Notes under the pieces: model-generated
What the model saw: only the letters and a program-made list of their open reading frames with translations
Told to the model about the DNA's origin: nothing
Database searches by the model: none
Part shown: piece by piece, positions 54,745-63,873 of the stretch
Layout: each line of letters begins with the position of its first letter
How positions within the stretch are numbered: position 1 is the stretch's first letter
Origin: Halorubrum rutilum
GTDB taxonomy: Archaea > Halobacteriota > Halobacteria > Halobacteriales > Haloferacaceae
DNA length: 64,000 nucleotides
Direction of reading: 5' to 3'
Assembly: GCF_024494565.1 (NCBI RefSeq)
Contig: NZ_JANHDN010000004.1
Span: 316,121-380,120, forward strand
Made by a program: the position numbers and the translations under genes

Positions 54745-56069
54745 AGGGGGTCGTCCTCGGCGGGGTCAGCTCCGGCGTCGGCAAGACCGTCGCGGCGCTC
54801 GCGGCGATCCGGGCGCTCGGCGACGCGGGCCGTGCGGTCCAGCCGGCGAAGGCCGGCCCCGACTTCATCGACCCGAGCCACCACGAGCGCGTGGCGGGGC
54901 GCCCCTCGCGGACGCTCGACCTGTGGCTGCAGGGCGAGGGCGGGCTCCGGCGGAACTACGCCCGCGGCGAGGGCGACGTCTGCGTCGTCGAGGGCGTGAT
55001 GGGGCTATACGACGGCGACGGGTCGAGCACGGCCGCGGTCGCCGAGGCGCTCGACCTCCCGGTCGCCCTCGTCGTCGACGCGAGCGCGGGGATGGAGAGC
55101 GTCGCCGCGACCGCGCTCGGCTTCCGGGCGTACGCCGAGCGCGCGGGCCGCGATATCGACGTCGCCGGAGTCATCGCCCAGCGCGCGCACGGCGGGCGCC
55201 ACGAGGAGGGGATCCGCGAGGCGCTCCCCGAGGAGCTGACCTACCTCGGCCGGGTCCCGCCGAACGGCGACCTGGAGGTCCCCGAGCGCCACCTCGGGCT
55301 CCACATGGGCGAGGAGTCACCCCTCCCCGACGACGCCCTCGACGCCGCCGCCGAGGGGCTCCGGACCGACCGACTGCTCGACGTCGCGCGGGAGCCGGCG
55401 GGGGTCGCGGAGGCCGCGGGGGCGGTCGAGCCGATCGCCGCGGACGAGCCGACCGACGGCGACCGCCCCCGCGTCGCGGTCGCCCGCGACGACGCCTTCC
55501 GGTTCGTCTACCCGGCGACGGTCGAGCGCCTCCGCGAGCGGGCGACCGTCGAGCCGTTCGCGCCGACCGCGGGCGACCCCCTCCCGCCGTGCGACGGCGT
55601 CTACCTCCCCGGCGGCTACCCCGAGCTACACGCCGAGGCCCTCGCGGCGAGCCCGGCGCTCGACGACATCGCGGCCGCGGCCGCCGAGGGGGTCCCGGTG
55701 CTCGGCGAGTGCGGCGGGCTGATGGCGCTCGCGGAGTCGCTGACGACCGTCGAGGGCGAGACGCACGCCATGGCGGGCGCGCTCCCGGCCGACGTGACGA
55801 TGCGCGACCGGTACCAGGCGCTCGACCACGTGGCGCTGCGGGCGACGCGGGACGCGCCGACCGCGTCGGCGGGCGAGACGCTGCGGGGCCACGAGTTCCA
55901 CTACTCCGACGCCGACGTCGCGAGCGACGCCCGGTTCGCCTTCGACGTGGAGCGCGGGACCGGGATCGACGGCGAGCGCGACGGGCTGATCGAACACCGA
56001 ACGCTCGGAACGTACTGTCACGTCCACGCCGCGAGCGGGGCGTTCGACGCGTTTCTCGACGGGCTCTGA
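54741..56069 (+). CDS. cbiA: Cobyrinate a,c-diamide synthase
   Basis: A 442-residue amidotransferase that amidates cobyrinate at a and c using Gln and ATP. The N-terminal dethiobiotin-synthetase-like domain has VVLGGVSSGVGKTVAALAAI and AGPDFIDPSHHERVAGRPSR. The C-terminal class I amidotransferase-like domain has the nucleophile in VPVLGECGGLMALAES and the late His in GHEFHYSDAD. Length and motif spacing match CbiA. It is ATGA-coupled to the CobT-like gene. Confidence 0.93.
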   Translation: MKGVVLGGVSSGVGKTVAALAAIRALGDAGRAVQPAKAGPDFIDPSHHERVAGRPSRTLDLWLQGEGGLRRNYARGEGDVCVVEGVMGLYDGDGSSTAAVAEALDLPVALVVDASAGMESVAATALGFRAYAERAGRDIDVAGVIAQRAHGGRHEEGIREALPEELTYLGRVPPNGDLEVPERHLGLHMGEESPLPDDALDAAAEGLRTDRLLDVAREPAGVAEAAGAVEPIAADEPTDGDRPRVAVARDDAFRFVYPATVERLRERATVEPFAPTAGDPLPPCDGVYLPGGYPELHAEALAASPALDDIAAAAAEGVPVLGECGGLMALAESLTTVEGETHAMAGALPADVTMRDRYQALDHVALRATRDAPTASAGETLRGHEFHYSDADVASDARFAFDVERGTGIDGERDGLIEHRTLGTYCHVHAASGAFDAFLDGL

Positions 56070-56074
56070 TCGCG

Positions 56075-57082
56075 ATGTCGCTCCCCGCGACCCTCGGGCT
56101 CCCCGTCGTCGCTCCCCTTGCCGCGCTAGCGCTCGCCGTCGCCCTCGACCTCGCGATCGGGGAGCCGCCGGCGCGCGTCCACCCCGTCGCGCTGTTCGGC
56201 TCGCTCGTCGAGCCGATCGACCGGTCGTGGTCGCGGCCGCGATCCGTCGGCGTCGCGGCCGCGGTCGGGCTCCCGACCGTCGCCGCGGTGATCGCCGGGG
56301 GGACCGTGTGGGGCGCGGCCGCGCTCGCGCCGCGCCTCGGCGTCGGAGCGCGTCTCCTCGCGGTCCCCGTCGCGGGCGGGCTGCTCTTCTCGACCGTCAG
56401 CCTCCGGATGCTGCGCGAGGTCACCGCCGAGGTCGTCGCGCTGACCGAGACCGACCCGGACGCGGCCCGCGAGTCGATCCGGGCGCTCGTGGGGCGGGAT
56501 ACCGGAGACCTCTCGCCGGGGGCCCTCCGGAGCGCGGCCGTCGAGAGCGCGGCCGAGAACCTCGCCGACGGGTTCGTCGCCCCGCTCGTGGGGTTCGCGG
56601 CCGGCGCGACGGTCGGGCTCGCGGTCGGGGGTTCCGAGGCCGTCCTCCCGCTCGCGCTGGGCGTCGCCGGCGCGGCGTGGGCGAAGGCCGTCAACACGCT
56701 CGACTCGATGCTCGGCTACCGGTCGAAGCCGGCCGGGTGGGCGAGCGCCCGGCTCGACGACGCGGTCATGTTCCTCCCGGCCCGCGCGACCGCCGGCTGT
56801 CTCGCGGTCGCGGCCGGCTCGGTCGGGGCCCTCTCGCGGGCGCGGTCGTGGGCGCGAGAGCCGGGGTCGCCGAACTCCGGGTGGCCGATGGCGACCGCGG
56901 CGGCCGCGCTCGACGTGCGGCTGGCGAAGCCGGGTCACTACGCGCTCAATCCGACCGCGGCGGCGCCGAGCGTCGCCGACGCGGAGCGGGCGGTCCGGCT
57001 CGTCGGCGTCGCCGGCGGGGTCGCCGTCGCGGGGACGGCCGGGTGGCTGGCGGCGGTCGCGGGGGTGGTCGCGTGGTCCTGA
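56075..57082 (+). CDS. cbiB: Adenosylcobinamide-phosphate synthase
   Basis: A 335-residue membrane enzyme attaching the aminopropanol linker to adenosylcobyrate. The family signatures are LALAVALDLAIGEPPARVHP with VALFGSLVEPIDRS, SAAVESAAENLADGFVAPLV, AVNTLDSMLGYRSKPAGWAS and the C-terminal LAKPGHYALNP. Five or so transmembrane segments fit CbiB. It starts six bases after the cbiA stop. Confidence 0.94.
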   Translation: MSLPATLGLPVVAPLAALALAVALDLAIGEPPARVHPVALFGSLVEPIDRSWSRPRSVGVAAAVGLPTVAAVIAGGTVWGAAALAPRLGVGARLLAVPVAGGLLFSTVSLRMLREVTAEVVALTETDPDAARESIRALVGRDTGDLSPGALRSAAVESAAENLADGFVAPLVGFAAGATVGLAVGGSEAVLPLALGVAGAAWAKAVNTLDSMLGYRSKPAGWASARLDDAVMFLPARATAGCLAVAAGSVGALSRARSWAREPGSPNSGWPMATAAAALDVRLAKPGHYALNPTAAAPSVADAERAVRLVGVAGGVAVAGTAGWLAAVAGVVAWS

Positions 57083-57867
57083 CCGTCGCCGCGCTCCGGG
57101 GCGCGCTCGGCTTCCTCACGCGGGTCCCGGTCGGTCGCGGCGAGGAGTCGTGGGCGGCGTTCGCGGGGGCGCCGTGGGCGTTCCCGGTCGTCGGCTACCT
57201 CGTCGGCGCGCTCGTCGCGCTCCCGCTGCTCGCGCCCGTGCCCGCGCCGACCGTCGCGCTGGCGTTCCCGGTCGCCGTCTACGCCGTGACCGGGATCACG
57301 CACCTCGACGGGGTCGCCGACCTCGGCGACGCGGCGGTCGTCCACGGCGGCCCCGAGGAGCGTCGCGACGTGATGCGGGACTCCGCGCTCGGCGTCGGCG
57401 GGACGGTCGCGCTCGCCGCCGTCGTCCTCGGGCTGGCGACCGCCGCGCTCGGGCTGGCCGAGGCCGCGAGGCCGGCGGGCGCGGTCGGGACGCGGGCCGT
57501 CGGCGGCGTCGCCGTCGCGGTCGGGATCGTCGTCGCGAGCGAGGTCGGCGCGAAGGCCGCGACCGCGACGCTCGTCTGCGTCGGCGACGCGGCCCACGAG
57601 GGGCTCGGCTCCGCGCTGACCGAGGAGGTCGGCCCCGGGGCGGCGCTCCCGGTGCTCGCGCTCGCTTCGCCCGCCGCGCTCCTCGGGTGGCCGCGGCTCC
57701 TCCCGGGGGTCGCCGCGCTCCTCGCGGCGCTGGCGACGGCGGGGCTGGTCCGGCGGTGGGCCGGGCGACGGCTCGGCGGCGTCTCCGGGGACGTGCTGGG
57801 CGCGACGAACGAGCTGGCGCGGGTCGCCGCGCTGCACGCGGGGGTGATCGCGTGGACGCGCTTCTGA
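57073..57867 (+). CDS. cobS: Adenosylcobinamide-GDP ribazoletransferase
   Basis: A 264-residue membrane protein that joins adenosylcobinamide-GDP to alpha-ribazole. Characteristic segments are LRGALGFLTRVPVGRGEESW, AVTGITHLDGVADLGDAAVV with the metal-binding His-Asp residues, GGPEERRDVMRDSALGVGGT, and GDVLGATNELARVAALHAGV. The GTG start overlaps the end of cbiB by ten bases. Confidence 0.93.
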   Translation: MVLTVAALRGALGFLTRVPVGRGEESWAAFAGAPWAFPVVGYLVGALVALPLLAPVPAPTVALAFPVAVYAVTGITHLDGVADLGDAAVVHGGPEERRDVMRDSALGVGGTVALAAVVLGLATAALGLAEAARPAGAVGTRAVGGVAVAVGIVVASEVGAKAATATLVCVGDAAHEGLGSALTEEVGPGAALPVLALASPAALLGWPRLLPGVAALLAALATAGLVRRWAGRRLGGVSGDVLGATNELARVAALHAGVIAWTRF

Positions 57868-58571
57868 TGTGCGGCGGCCGCGGCACCCGCCTTGGCGGCG
57901 AGACGGAGAAGCCGCTGACGCCGGTCGCGGGGCGGCCGATGGTCGACCGCGTGTGCGACGCGCTCGACGGGAGCCGCGCCGAGACGGCGCACGCGGTCGT
58001 CTCGCCGCACGCGTCGGCGACGCGCGCGCACCTCGTCGACGAGCGCCGCCCGGACCTCCCCGTGATCGACGCGCCGGGCGACGGCTACGTCGCCGACCTG
58101 CAGTACGCGATGGCGGCGGTCGGCGGCGCGGAATCCGGAGGGCCGCCCCTCCTCACCGTCGCCGCCGACCTCCCGCTCCTCGACGCCGCGGCCGTCGACG
58201 CCGTGATCGACGCGGCCCGGGCCGCCGGCGACGGCGACGCGCCGCGGTCGCTCACCGTCTGCGTTCCGGCCGCGCGCAAGCGCAAACTCGGCGTCAGCGC
58301 CGACGCGGTGACCGAGGTCGACGGCCGCGAAGTCGTTCCCGCCGGGATCAACGTCGTCGGGGACGGAGCGGCCGGAAGCGACGACGGCAACGACGAGACC
58401 GACGACGGCAGCGACGAGACCGACGACGGCGACGCCGCCGTCCACGTCACCGAGGACGTCCGGCTCGCCGTCAACGTCAACTACCCGTCGGACGTGCGGG
58501 TAGCCGAGCGCCTCCTCGGCGACGGGGAGCCCGACAACCCGAAGCCCGACGACCCGGAGCCCGACGGATGA
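57852..58571 (+). CDS. cobY: Adenosylcobinamide-phosphate guanylyltransferase
   Basis: A 239-residue nucleotidyltransferase that activates adenosylcobinamide phosphate with GTP, the archaeal replacement for CobU. The nucleotide-binding start DALLMCGGRGTRLGGETEKP, VAADLPLLDAAAVDAVIDAA and VVPAGINVVGDG match CobY. An acidic DDGNDETDDGSD insert lies near residue 178. The GTG start gives the usual DAL[IL]M opening and overlaps cobS; an ATG five codons later is less likely. Confidence 0.9.
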   Translation: MDALLMCGGRGTRLGGETEKPLTPVAGRPMVDRVCDALDGSRAETAHAVVSPHASATRAHLVDERRPDLPVIDAPGDGYVADLQYAMAAVGGAESGGPPLLTVAADLPLLDAAAVDAVIDAARAAGDGDAPRSLTVCVPAARKRKLGVSADAVTEVDGREVVPAGINVVGDGAAGSDDGNDETDDGSDETDDGDAAVHVTEDVRLAVNVNYPSDVRVAERLLGDGEPDNPKPDDPEPDG

Positions 58572-58581
58572 ACCCGAACCC

Positions 58582-59664
58582 ATGAACCTCGACGCCGCCG
58601 CCGACCTCGACCGCGCGCCCCACGGGAGCAGCGACGACCCCGACCTGCTGGACTTCTCGGCGAACACCAACCCCGAAGTGCCTGACGGCGTCGAGGCGGT
58701 CTACCGCGAGGCGTTCGCCGAGGCGCGGGGGTACCCGCCGGAGCCGCCGGCGGGGTTCCGCGAGGCCGCGGCCGACTACGTCGACTGCGACCCCGAGTCC
58801 GTGATCCCGGCGCCCGGCGGGCTCGCCGCGATCCGGGCGGCGGTCGCGCTCGCGGTCGACCCCGGCGACACCGCCCTCCTCCCGGCGCCGAGCTTCGGCG
58901 AGTACGCCCGCGAGGTGCGGCTGCAGGGGGGCGAACCGGCGTTCGTCCCGGCGAGCGAGGTCCTCGACGCCGACCCGAGCGGCCACGCGCTCGCCGTGGT
59001 GTGCAACCCGAACAACCCGACCGGGACCGGGTACGACCGCGCGGCGCTGGAGCGGTTCGCGGCGCGGTGCCGCGAGGCCGACGCGCGCCTCCTCGTCGAC
59101 GAGGCGTTCCTCGGGTTCACCGACCGGCCGTCGCTCGCGGGGACCGAGGGGGTCGTCGTCGCCCGGTCGCTCACGAAGCTGTTCGGCCTCCCCGGGATCC
59201 GGACCGGCTTCGCGGTCGCGCCGGGCGCGTTCGGCGCGGCGCTGGCGAGCGCCCGGCGCCCGTGGAACCTGAGCGCCCCGGCGCTCGCGACCGGCGCGTA
59301 CTGCATGGGGCGTGACGGGTTCGTCCGAGAGACGCGCGAGCGCGTGCGCTCGGAGCGGGCCCGGATGCGCGCGGCCCTCGCCGAGCGCTACGCGGTCCGC
59401 CCTTCCGACGCGCCGTTCCTCCTGCTCGACGTGAGCGGGGACGGCCGGTCGGTCGAGGCGGTCGTCGCCGACGCCCGCGAGCGCGGCGTGGCGGTCCGGG
59501 ACGCGACCACCTTCCGCGGGCTCGACTCGCACGTCCGGGTCGCGGTGCGCCGGCCGGCCGAGAACGACCGGCTGCTGGCGGCGCTGGGCGTCGGCGACGA
59601 GACCGCGGCCGGCGCGGAGGCGGCCGACGAGACGGCGACCGACTCGGAGGGCGACGATGTTTGA
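58582..59664 (+). CDS. cobD: Threonine-phosphate decarboxylase-like aminotransferase
   Basis: A 360-residue fold-type I PLP enzyme. The first segment LLDFSANTNPEVPDGVEAVY is typical of CobD. VVCNPNNPTGTGYDR carries the conserved Asn, LLVDEAFLGFTD the Asp that pairs with PLP nitrogen, and ARSLTKLFGLPGIRTGFAVA the Schiff-base Lys (near residue 198). It makes aminopropanol phosphate for CbiB. HisC is the alternative, but the operon context decides. An acidic tail of 30 residues is extra. Confidence 0.88.
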   Translation: MNLDAAADLDRAPHGSSDDPDLLDFSANTNPEVPDGVEAVYREAFAEARGYPPEPPAGFREAAADYVDCDPESVIPAPGGLAAIRAAVALAVDPGDTALLPAPSFGEYAREVRLQGGEPAFVPASEVLDADPSGHALAVVCNPNNPTGTGYDRAALERFAARCREADARLLVDEAFLGFTDRPSLAGTEGVVVARSLTKLFGLPGIRTGFAVAPGAFGAALASARRPWNLSAPALATGAYCMGRDGFVRETRERVRSERARMRAALAERYAVRPSDAPFLLLDVSGDGRSVEAVVADARERGVAVRDATTFRGLDSHVRVAVRRPAENDRLLAALGVGDETAAGAEAADETATDSEGDDV

Positions 59665-60439
59665 GGCGACCGTGCGCGACGGCGTCCTCCGCCTGCGACG
59701 CCCGGGGACGCGCTGGCTCTCGACCGGGTGGGACGGCGGGCGCTCGCGGGGTCCCGCCGCGTACAACGTGACCGTCCCCGAGGGGTTCGACCGCACCGAC
59801 CTCGGCGCGTACCGCGACGAGCGGCTGGCGCGGGCGGGGTTCGAAAACGGCGGCGGCCCGGCACGCGACGGGGACGCCGAGCGCGACCCGCCAACCCTGT
59901 TCACCGGCGTCGCGATGGACCACGCGCGGGGCGCGCGCCGCGGGCCGGTCGTCGCGTACGCGACCGCCGGCCTCTCGAACCCGGCGATGCTCCCGATGGA
60001 GCCGGGGGGAGCGGCGGCCGACCGCGGCGACGCGGTCGCCGACGACCCGGAGCGCGAGCCCGAGGCGACGACCGAGGGACCGCCCCGGCGACCCGGCACG
60101 GTCAACCTGACCGTCGGGACGACCCGGCGGCTCGCCGACGGCGCCGCGGCGAACCTCGTCGCCGTCGCGGCCGAGGCGAAGGCGGCGACGCTGCTGGCGA
60201 CCGCGGGCGTGCCGGGGACCACGAGCGACGCGGTCGTGATCGCCGACGACCCGGACGGCGAGCCGGCGGCGTTCTCGGGCAGCGCCACCCCGGTCGGCGC
60301 GGCGGCCCGCGTCTGCGTCCGGGACGCGGTGCGCGCGAGCCTGCGGTCGCGGTACCCGGACGGCGACCTGCCCGGGCCGGCCGGCGACGCCGAGCACGGC
60401 GTCGTCGCCGACGGGCGGGCGGAGGTCTTCGACCCATGA
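59657..60439 (+). CDS. cbiZ: Adenosylcobinamide amidohydrolase
   Basis: A 260-residue enzyme removing the aminopropanol side chain so that salvaged cobinamide can re-enter the pathway as cobyrate. The CbiZ core includes RWLSTGWDGGRSRGPAAYNV, TGVAMDHARGARRGPVVAYA, GTVNLTVGTTRRLADGAAAN and AATLLATAGVPGTTSDAVV. Overlaps cobD by eight bases. Its presence marks an active corrinoid salvage route. Confidence 0.92.
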   Translation: MFEATVRDGVLRLRRPGTRWLSTGWDGGRSRGPAAYNVTVPEGFDRTDLGAYRDERLARAGFENGGGPARDGDAERDPPTLFTGVAMDHARGARRGPVVAYATAGLSNPAMLPMEPGGAAADRGDAVADDPEREPEATTEGPPRRPGTVNLTVGTTRRLADGAAANLVAVAAEAKAATLLATAGVPGTTSDAVVIADDPDGEPAAFSGSATPVGAAARVCVRDAVRASLRSRYPDGDLPGPAGDAEHGVVADGRAEVFDP

Positions 60440-61212
60440 CAGACGACAGCGACACCATCACCGACGGCGGCGAATCGAGCGAGACCGATCCGGCCGACGG
60501 CGGTTCGAGGGCCGGCGACCCGACCGACGGCGATTCGAGCGACGGCGACCCGGCCGCCCGGACCCCCGGCGGCGGCGCGGCCCCCGAGCCGGAGCCCGTC
60601 GAGCCGGCCGCGCCCGAGGAGTTCGGGCTCGTGCAGGCCTGGTGGGGCGACGGGAAGGGGAAGACGACGGCGGCGATGGGGATGGGCTTCCGGGCGGCGG
60701 GGCACGGCTACCGCGTCCACATGCTCCAGTTCATGAAGGGGGGCGCCGACAGCGTCGAGGGCGTCCGCGGCGAGTACAACGCCATCGCCGCGATGCCGGG
60801 GTTCAGCTACGAGAACGCCGGTCACTACGGCTGGCACGGCCTCCTCGACGGCTCGGCGGACGACGAGCACGAGGCGAAGGCCGCGGCCGCCTTCGACCGC
60901 GCCGAGGCGCTCGTCGCGGGCGCCGCCGACGCCGACCTGGCGGCGCCGCTCCCGCTCGACGGCGACCCCGACGAGGGGGTCCACATGCTGATCTTGGACG
61001 AGCTGCTGTACGCGGCCGACCGCGGGCTCGTCGACCCGAACGACGTCGTCGCGCTCGCCGAGTCGAAGCCCGAGGGCCTCGAACTCGTCCTCACCGGGAG
61101 CCACGCGGAGCCCGAGTACCTAGAGGGGGTCGCCGACCTGATCTCGAACGTCCGGAAGGTGGCGCACCCCTTCGACGCCGGCCACCGGGCGCGGCGGGGG
61201 ACGGAGTACTGA
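60436..61212 (+). CDS. cobA: Cob(I)yrinate a,c-diamide adenosyltransferase
   Basis: A 258-residue BtuR/CobO-type enzyme transferring adenosyl from ATP to cobalt(I). The P-loop is WWGDGKGKTTAAMGMGFRAA (near residue 70), followed by VHMLQFMKGG, VHMLILDELLYAADRGL (near 183) and LVLTGSHAEPEYLEGVADL. A 60-residue acidic, low-complexity head precedes the enzyme. ATGA-type overlap with cbiZ. Confidence 0.93.
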   Translation: MTDDSDTITDGGESSETDPADGGSRAGDPTDGDSSDGDPAARTPGGGAAPEPEPVEPAAPEEFGLVQAWWGDGKGKTTAAMGMGFRAAGHGYRVHMLQFMKGGADSVEGVRGEYNAIAAMPGFSYENAGHYGWHGLLDGSADDEHEAKAAAAFDRAEALVAGAADADLAAPLPLDGDPDEGVHMLILDELLYAADRGLVDPNDVVALAESKPEGLELVLTGSHAEPEYLEGVADLISNVRKVAHPFDAGHRARRGTEY

Positions 61213-61251
61213 GATGCCCCGGTGGCGACGCGCGGCCCGGCGGAGGCGGCC

Positions 61252-62835
61252 GTGACCGACTCCGACCCCGACGCCGAGACGCTCCTGATCGCCGGCACGG
61301 CGAGCCACGCCGGCAAGAGCACGGTCGCGGCCGGGCTCTGTCGGCACCTCGCCCGGAACGGCGTCGCGGTCGCCCCGTTCAAGGCTCAGAACATGAGCAA
61401 CAACGCGCGGGTCGCGCTCGCCCCGGACGGCGAGTGGGGTGAGATCGGGATCTCCCAGTACGTGCAGGCCCGGGCCGCGGGCGTCCCGGCGACGACCGAC
61501 ATGAACCCCGTGCTCCTCAAGCCGCGCGGCGACGGCGAGAGCCAGCTGGTGATCGACGGCGAGGCGGTCGGGCACTACGCGGCCGGCGAGTACTACGAGT
61601 CGCACTGGGAGCGCGCCCGCGAGGCCGCGGTGGCCGCGCACCGCCGCCTCGCCGCCGACCGCGACGTGATCGTCGCCGAGGGGGCGGGCAGCATCGCCGA
61701 GATCAACCTCCACGACCGGGACCTCGCCAATATCGAGTGCGCGCGGTTCGCCGACGCCCGAGTCGTGATCGCGGTCGACATCGAGCGGGGCGGCGCCTTC
61801 GCGAGCCTCTACGGGACCCTCGAACTCCTCCCCGACGACGTCCGCGAGCGCGTCGCCGGCGCGGTCGTCACGAAGTTCCGCGGCGATCCCGCCCTGCTGG
61901 AGCCCGGCATCGACGAGATCGAGGCGCGGACGGGCGTCCCGATCATCGGCGTGATCCCGCACGACGACCCCGGCCTCCCCGCGGAGGACAGCCTCTCGCT
62001 GCCGGACGCGGGCGAGGAAGGAAGCGAGGGCGGGTCGAACGTCCTCGGCGCGGACGACGGGGTCGCCGACGCCGACGCGGTCCGGGTCGCCGTCCCCCGG
62101 CTCCCGCGGATCTCGAACTTCACCGACCTAGAGCCGCTGTCGCGCGAGCCCGGCGTGCGGGTCGCGTACGTCCCGCTCGACGCGTCCCGCGGCGAGGAGG
62201 ACGATCCCCTCGGCGACGCCGACGCGGTCGTCATCCCGGGGTCGAAGAACACCGTCGACGACCTGCTCGCGCTCCGCGACGCCGGCGTCGACGACGCGCT
62301 CCGCGAGTTTTCCGGGCCGATCGTCGGCCTCTGCGGCGGCTACCAGATCCTCGGCGAGCGGCTGACGAACGCCGACGTGGAGGGGACCGGCGCGGCGACC
62401 GAGGTCGAGGGGGTCGGCGTGCTGCCGGTCGAGACGCGGTTCTCGACCGAGAAGCGCGTGGAGCGCGTGACGCGGTCGGTCGACGGAGTCGGCCCGCTCG
62501 CCGGCGCGGACGGGACCGCGACCGGCTACGAGATCCACATGGGCCGGTCGTCGCCGACCGCGGCGGTCGCCTCCCCGCTGGGCCCGGAGAGCGCGGCGAC
62601 CGACCGGGCGCTCGGCACCTACCTCCACGGCCTCTTCGAGAACGAGGGCGTCCGGGAGGCGTTCGTTGACCGGACATTCGCGGCGGCGGGAAAGCCGCGG
62701 CCGCCGGTCGGGGGAGGCGAGGGCGACGCGGACGCCGCCGGCGCGACCGACGGTCGCACCCCCTACGACCGCGCCGCCGACCTCGTCGCCGACAACGTCG
62801 ACCTCGCGGCGATCGGCCTCGGGGACCACGGCTGA
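61252..62835 (+). CDS. cbiP: Cobyric acid synthase
   Basis: A 527-residue glutamine amidotransferase amidating the b, d, e and g side chains. The N-domain has [20 protein letters not shown] and [20 protein letters not shown], then [20 protein letters not shown]. The C-domain has the nucleophile in [16 protein letters not shown] (Cys near residue 361) and His in [20 protein letters not shown] at 61252 is used; another GTG ten codons upstream is possible. Last gene of the operon. Confidence 0.94.
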   Translation: MTDSDPDAETLLIAGTASHAGKSTVAAGLCRHLARNGVAVAPFKAQNMSNNARVALAPDGEWGEIGISQYVQARAAGVPATTDMNPVLLKPRGDGESQLVIDGEAVGHYAAGEYYESHWERAREAAVAAHRRLAADRDVIVAEGAGSIAEINLHDRDLANIECARFADARVVIAVDIERGGAFASLYGTLELLPDDVRERVAGAVVTKFRGDPALLEPGIDEIEARTGVPIIGVIPHDDPGLPAEDSLSLPDAGEEGSEGGSNVLGADDGVADADAVRVAVPRLPRISNFTDLEPLSREPGVRVAYVPLDASRGEEDDPLGDADAVVIPGSKNTVDDLLALRDAGVDDALREFSGPIVGLCGGYQILGERLTNADVEGTGAATEVEGVGVLPVETRFSTEKRVERVTRSVDGVGPLAGADGTATGYEIHMGRSSPTAAVASPLGPESAATDRALGTYLHGLFENEGVREAFVDRTFAAAGKPRPPVGGGEGDADAAGATDGRTPYDRAADLVADNVDLAAIGLGDHG

Positions 62836-62884
62836 GCGACGCCGCGACAAAATGCACATATCGGTTCGTCCCGATCGCACGCCC

Positions 62885-63067
62885 ATGGTCTCCCGCGAGA
62901 ACGCGGTCATCGGGACGTGCATCACCCTCACCGTCGCGCTCGCCCTCGCGGTCGAGTCGCTGAACCTGGCGTACCCGGAGTGGGTCCCGCTCGCGCTGTT
63001 CATCGGCGGCGGGGTCGTCGTGCCGCTCGCGGTCAACGAGGCGTTGGACCGACAAGAGGCGGCGTAG
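62885..63067 (+). CDS. Small two-helix membrane protein
   Basis: A 60-residue protein with two hydrophobic segments (GTCITLTVALALAVESLNLA and WVPLALFIGGGVVVPLAVNE). An acatat TATA-like box lies about 27 bases before the ATG, arguing for its own leaderless promoter. Function unknown; a recurrent type of small haloarchaeal membrane protein. Confidence 0.6.
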   Translation: MVSRENAVIGTCITLTVALALAVESLNLAYPEWVPLALFIGGGVVVPLAVNEALDRQEAA

Positions 63068-63107
63068 GGCGGGAGAGCGAACGAACTCGGGGGTGACTGA
63101 CGCGACC

Positions 63108-63803
63108 TCAGACCTCGCCGAGCGTCTCCTCCAGCAGCTTCCGCTGGGCCGCCGCGAGGTGCTCGGCGAACGTCGAGGGAGCGATGTCGAGCGCCTCGGC
63201 GACCGCGCTCGCGTTGGCGTCTCGGGGGCGCTCGAAGTACCCCATCCGGTAGGCGGTCCGTAACACCTCGCACTGGCGGTCGGTGAGCCGGCCGCGGTCG
63301 ACGAGGGTCCGGTCGGGGACCGCGTCGTCGGTCGCCGCGCCGTGGACGAGGTACCGGACCTCGACGCGGTCCGCGATCCCGTCGAGCGCCGAGACGATGT
63401 CGCGGAGGCGTTCGAGGTCGGGGAGGTGGAGCGTCAACAGGAGCACGCCGTCCTCGGCGCGCGCGTCGGCGATGGGGCAGTCGAGCTCCTCGATCACCCG
63501 ACAGGCGCACTCCCCGTCGCGCGGGCGGTCGTACCGGTACACCCGCTCGTCGCCGAGGTCGACGACGGACGCGGCCGCCGGAACGCCGTCCGCCCGGTCG
63601 ACCGCGTCGGGGTCGCGGGCGCGGAACTCCTCGGTGTGCGTGTCGCCCGCGTGCGTCCAGTTGACGCCCGTGATCGGGCCGTCGTGGGCGGTCGACGCCG
63701 CGACGACCGGACAGTTCCCCGCGCCGTGGATCGCGACGCCCGCGCGGACGCCGTCGGGCGTCTCGCCCGCGCGACTCCCCGCCGATTCGCTACCGGTTGC
63801 CAT
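63108..63803 (-). CDS. Bat-like helix-turn-helix transcription regulator
   Basis: A 231-residue protein with the bacterioopsin-activator type HTH_10 domain at the C-terminus: LTDRQCEVLRTAYRMGYFER (near residue 172), then ANASAVAEALDIAPSTFAEH and LAAAQRKLLEETLGEV. The N-terminal 150 residues are an unclassified sensor-like domain with several cysteines (DGECACRVIEELDCP). Target unknown. The ATG of MATGSESAGS is used; nothing ties it to the cobalamin operon. Confidence 0.85.
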   Translation of the reverse strand: MATGSESAGSRAGETPDGVRAGVAIHGAGNCPVVAASTAHDGPITGVNWTHAGDTHTEEFRARDPDAVDRADGVPAAASVVDLGDERVYRYDRPRDGECACRVIEELDCPIADARAEDGVLLLTLHLPDLERLRDIVSALDGIADRVEVRYLVHGAATDDAVPDRTLVDRGRLTDRQCEVLRTAYRMGYFERPRDANASAVAEALDIAPSTFAEHLAAAQRKLLEETLGEV

Positions 63804-63873
63804 CGGATCGGCGAAGGGGCGACGCACACAAATGCCTGATCCCCGACGAGCGAGCCGCTCGATACCCCCGAGA

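Noticed and set aside
56227..57072. Long open frames overlapping the cobalamin genes in other phases
   Set aside because: GC-rich codon bias leaves shadow frames open. They are Arg-rich or Gly/Ala junk and lack the motifs of the true frame.
53626..62835. A B12 riboswitch before or within the cobalamin operon
   Set aside because: No conserved B12-box-like sequence was found, and the leader is too short for the known fold.
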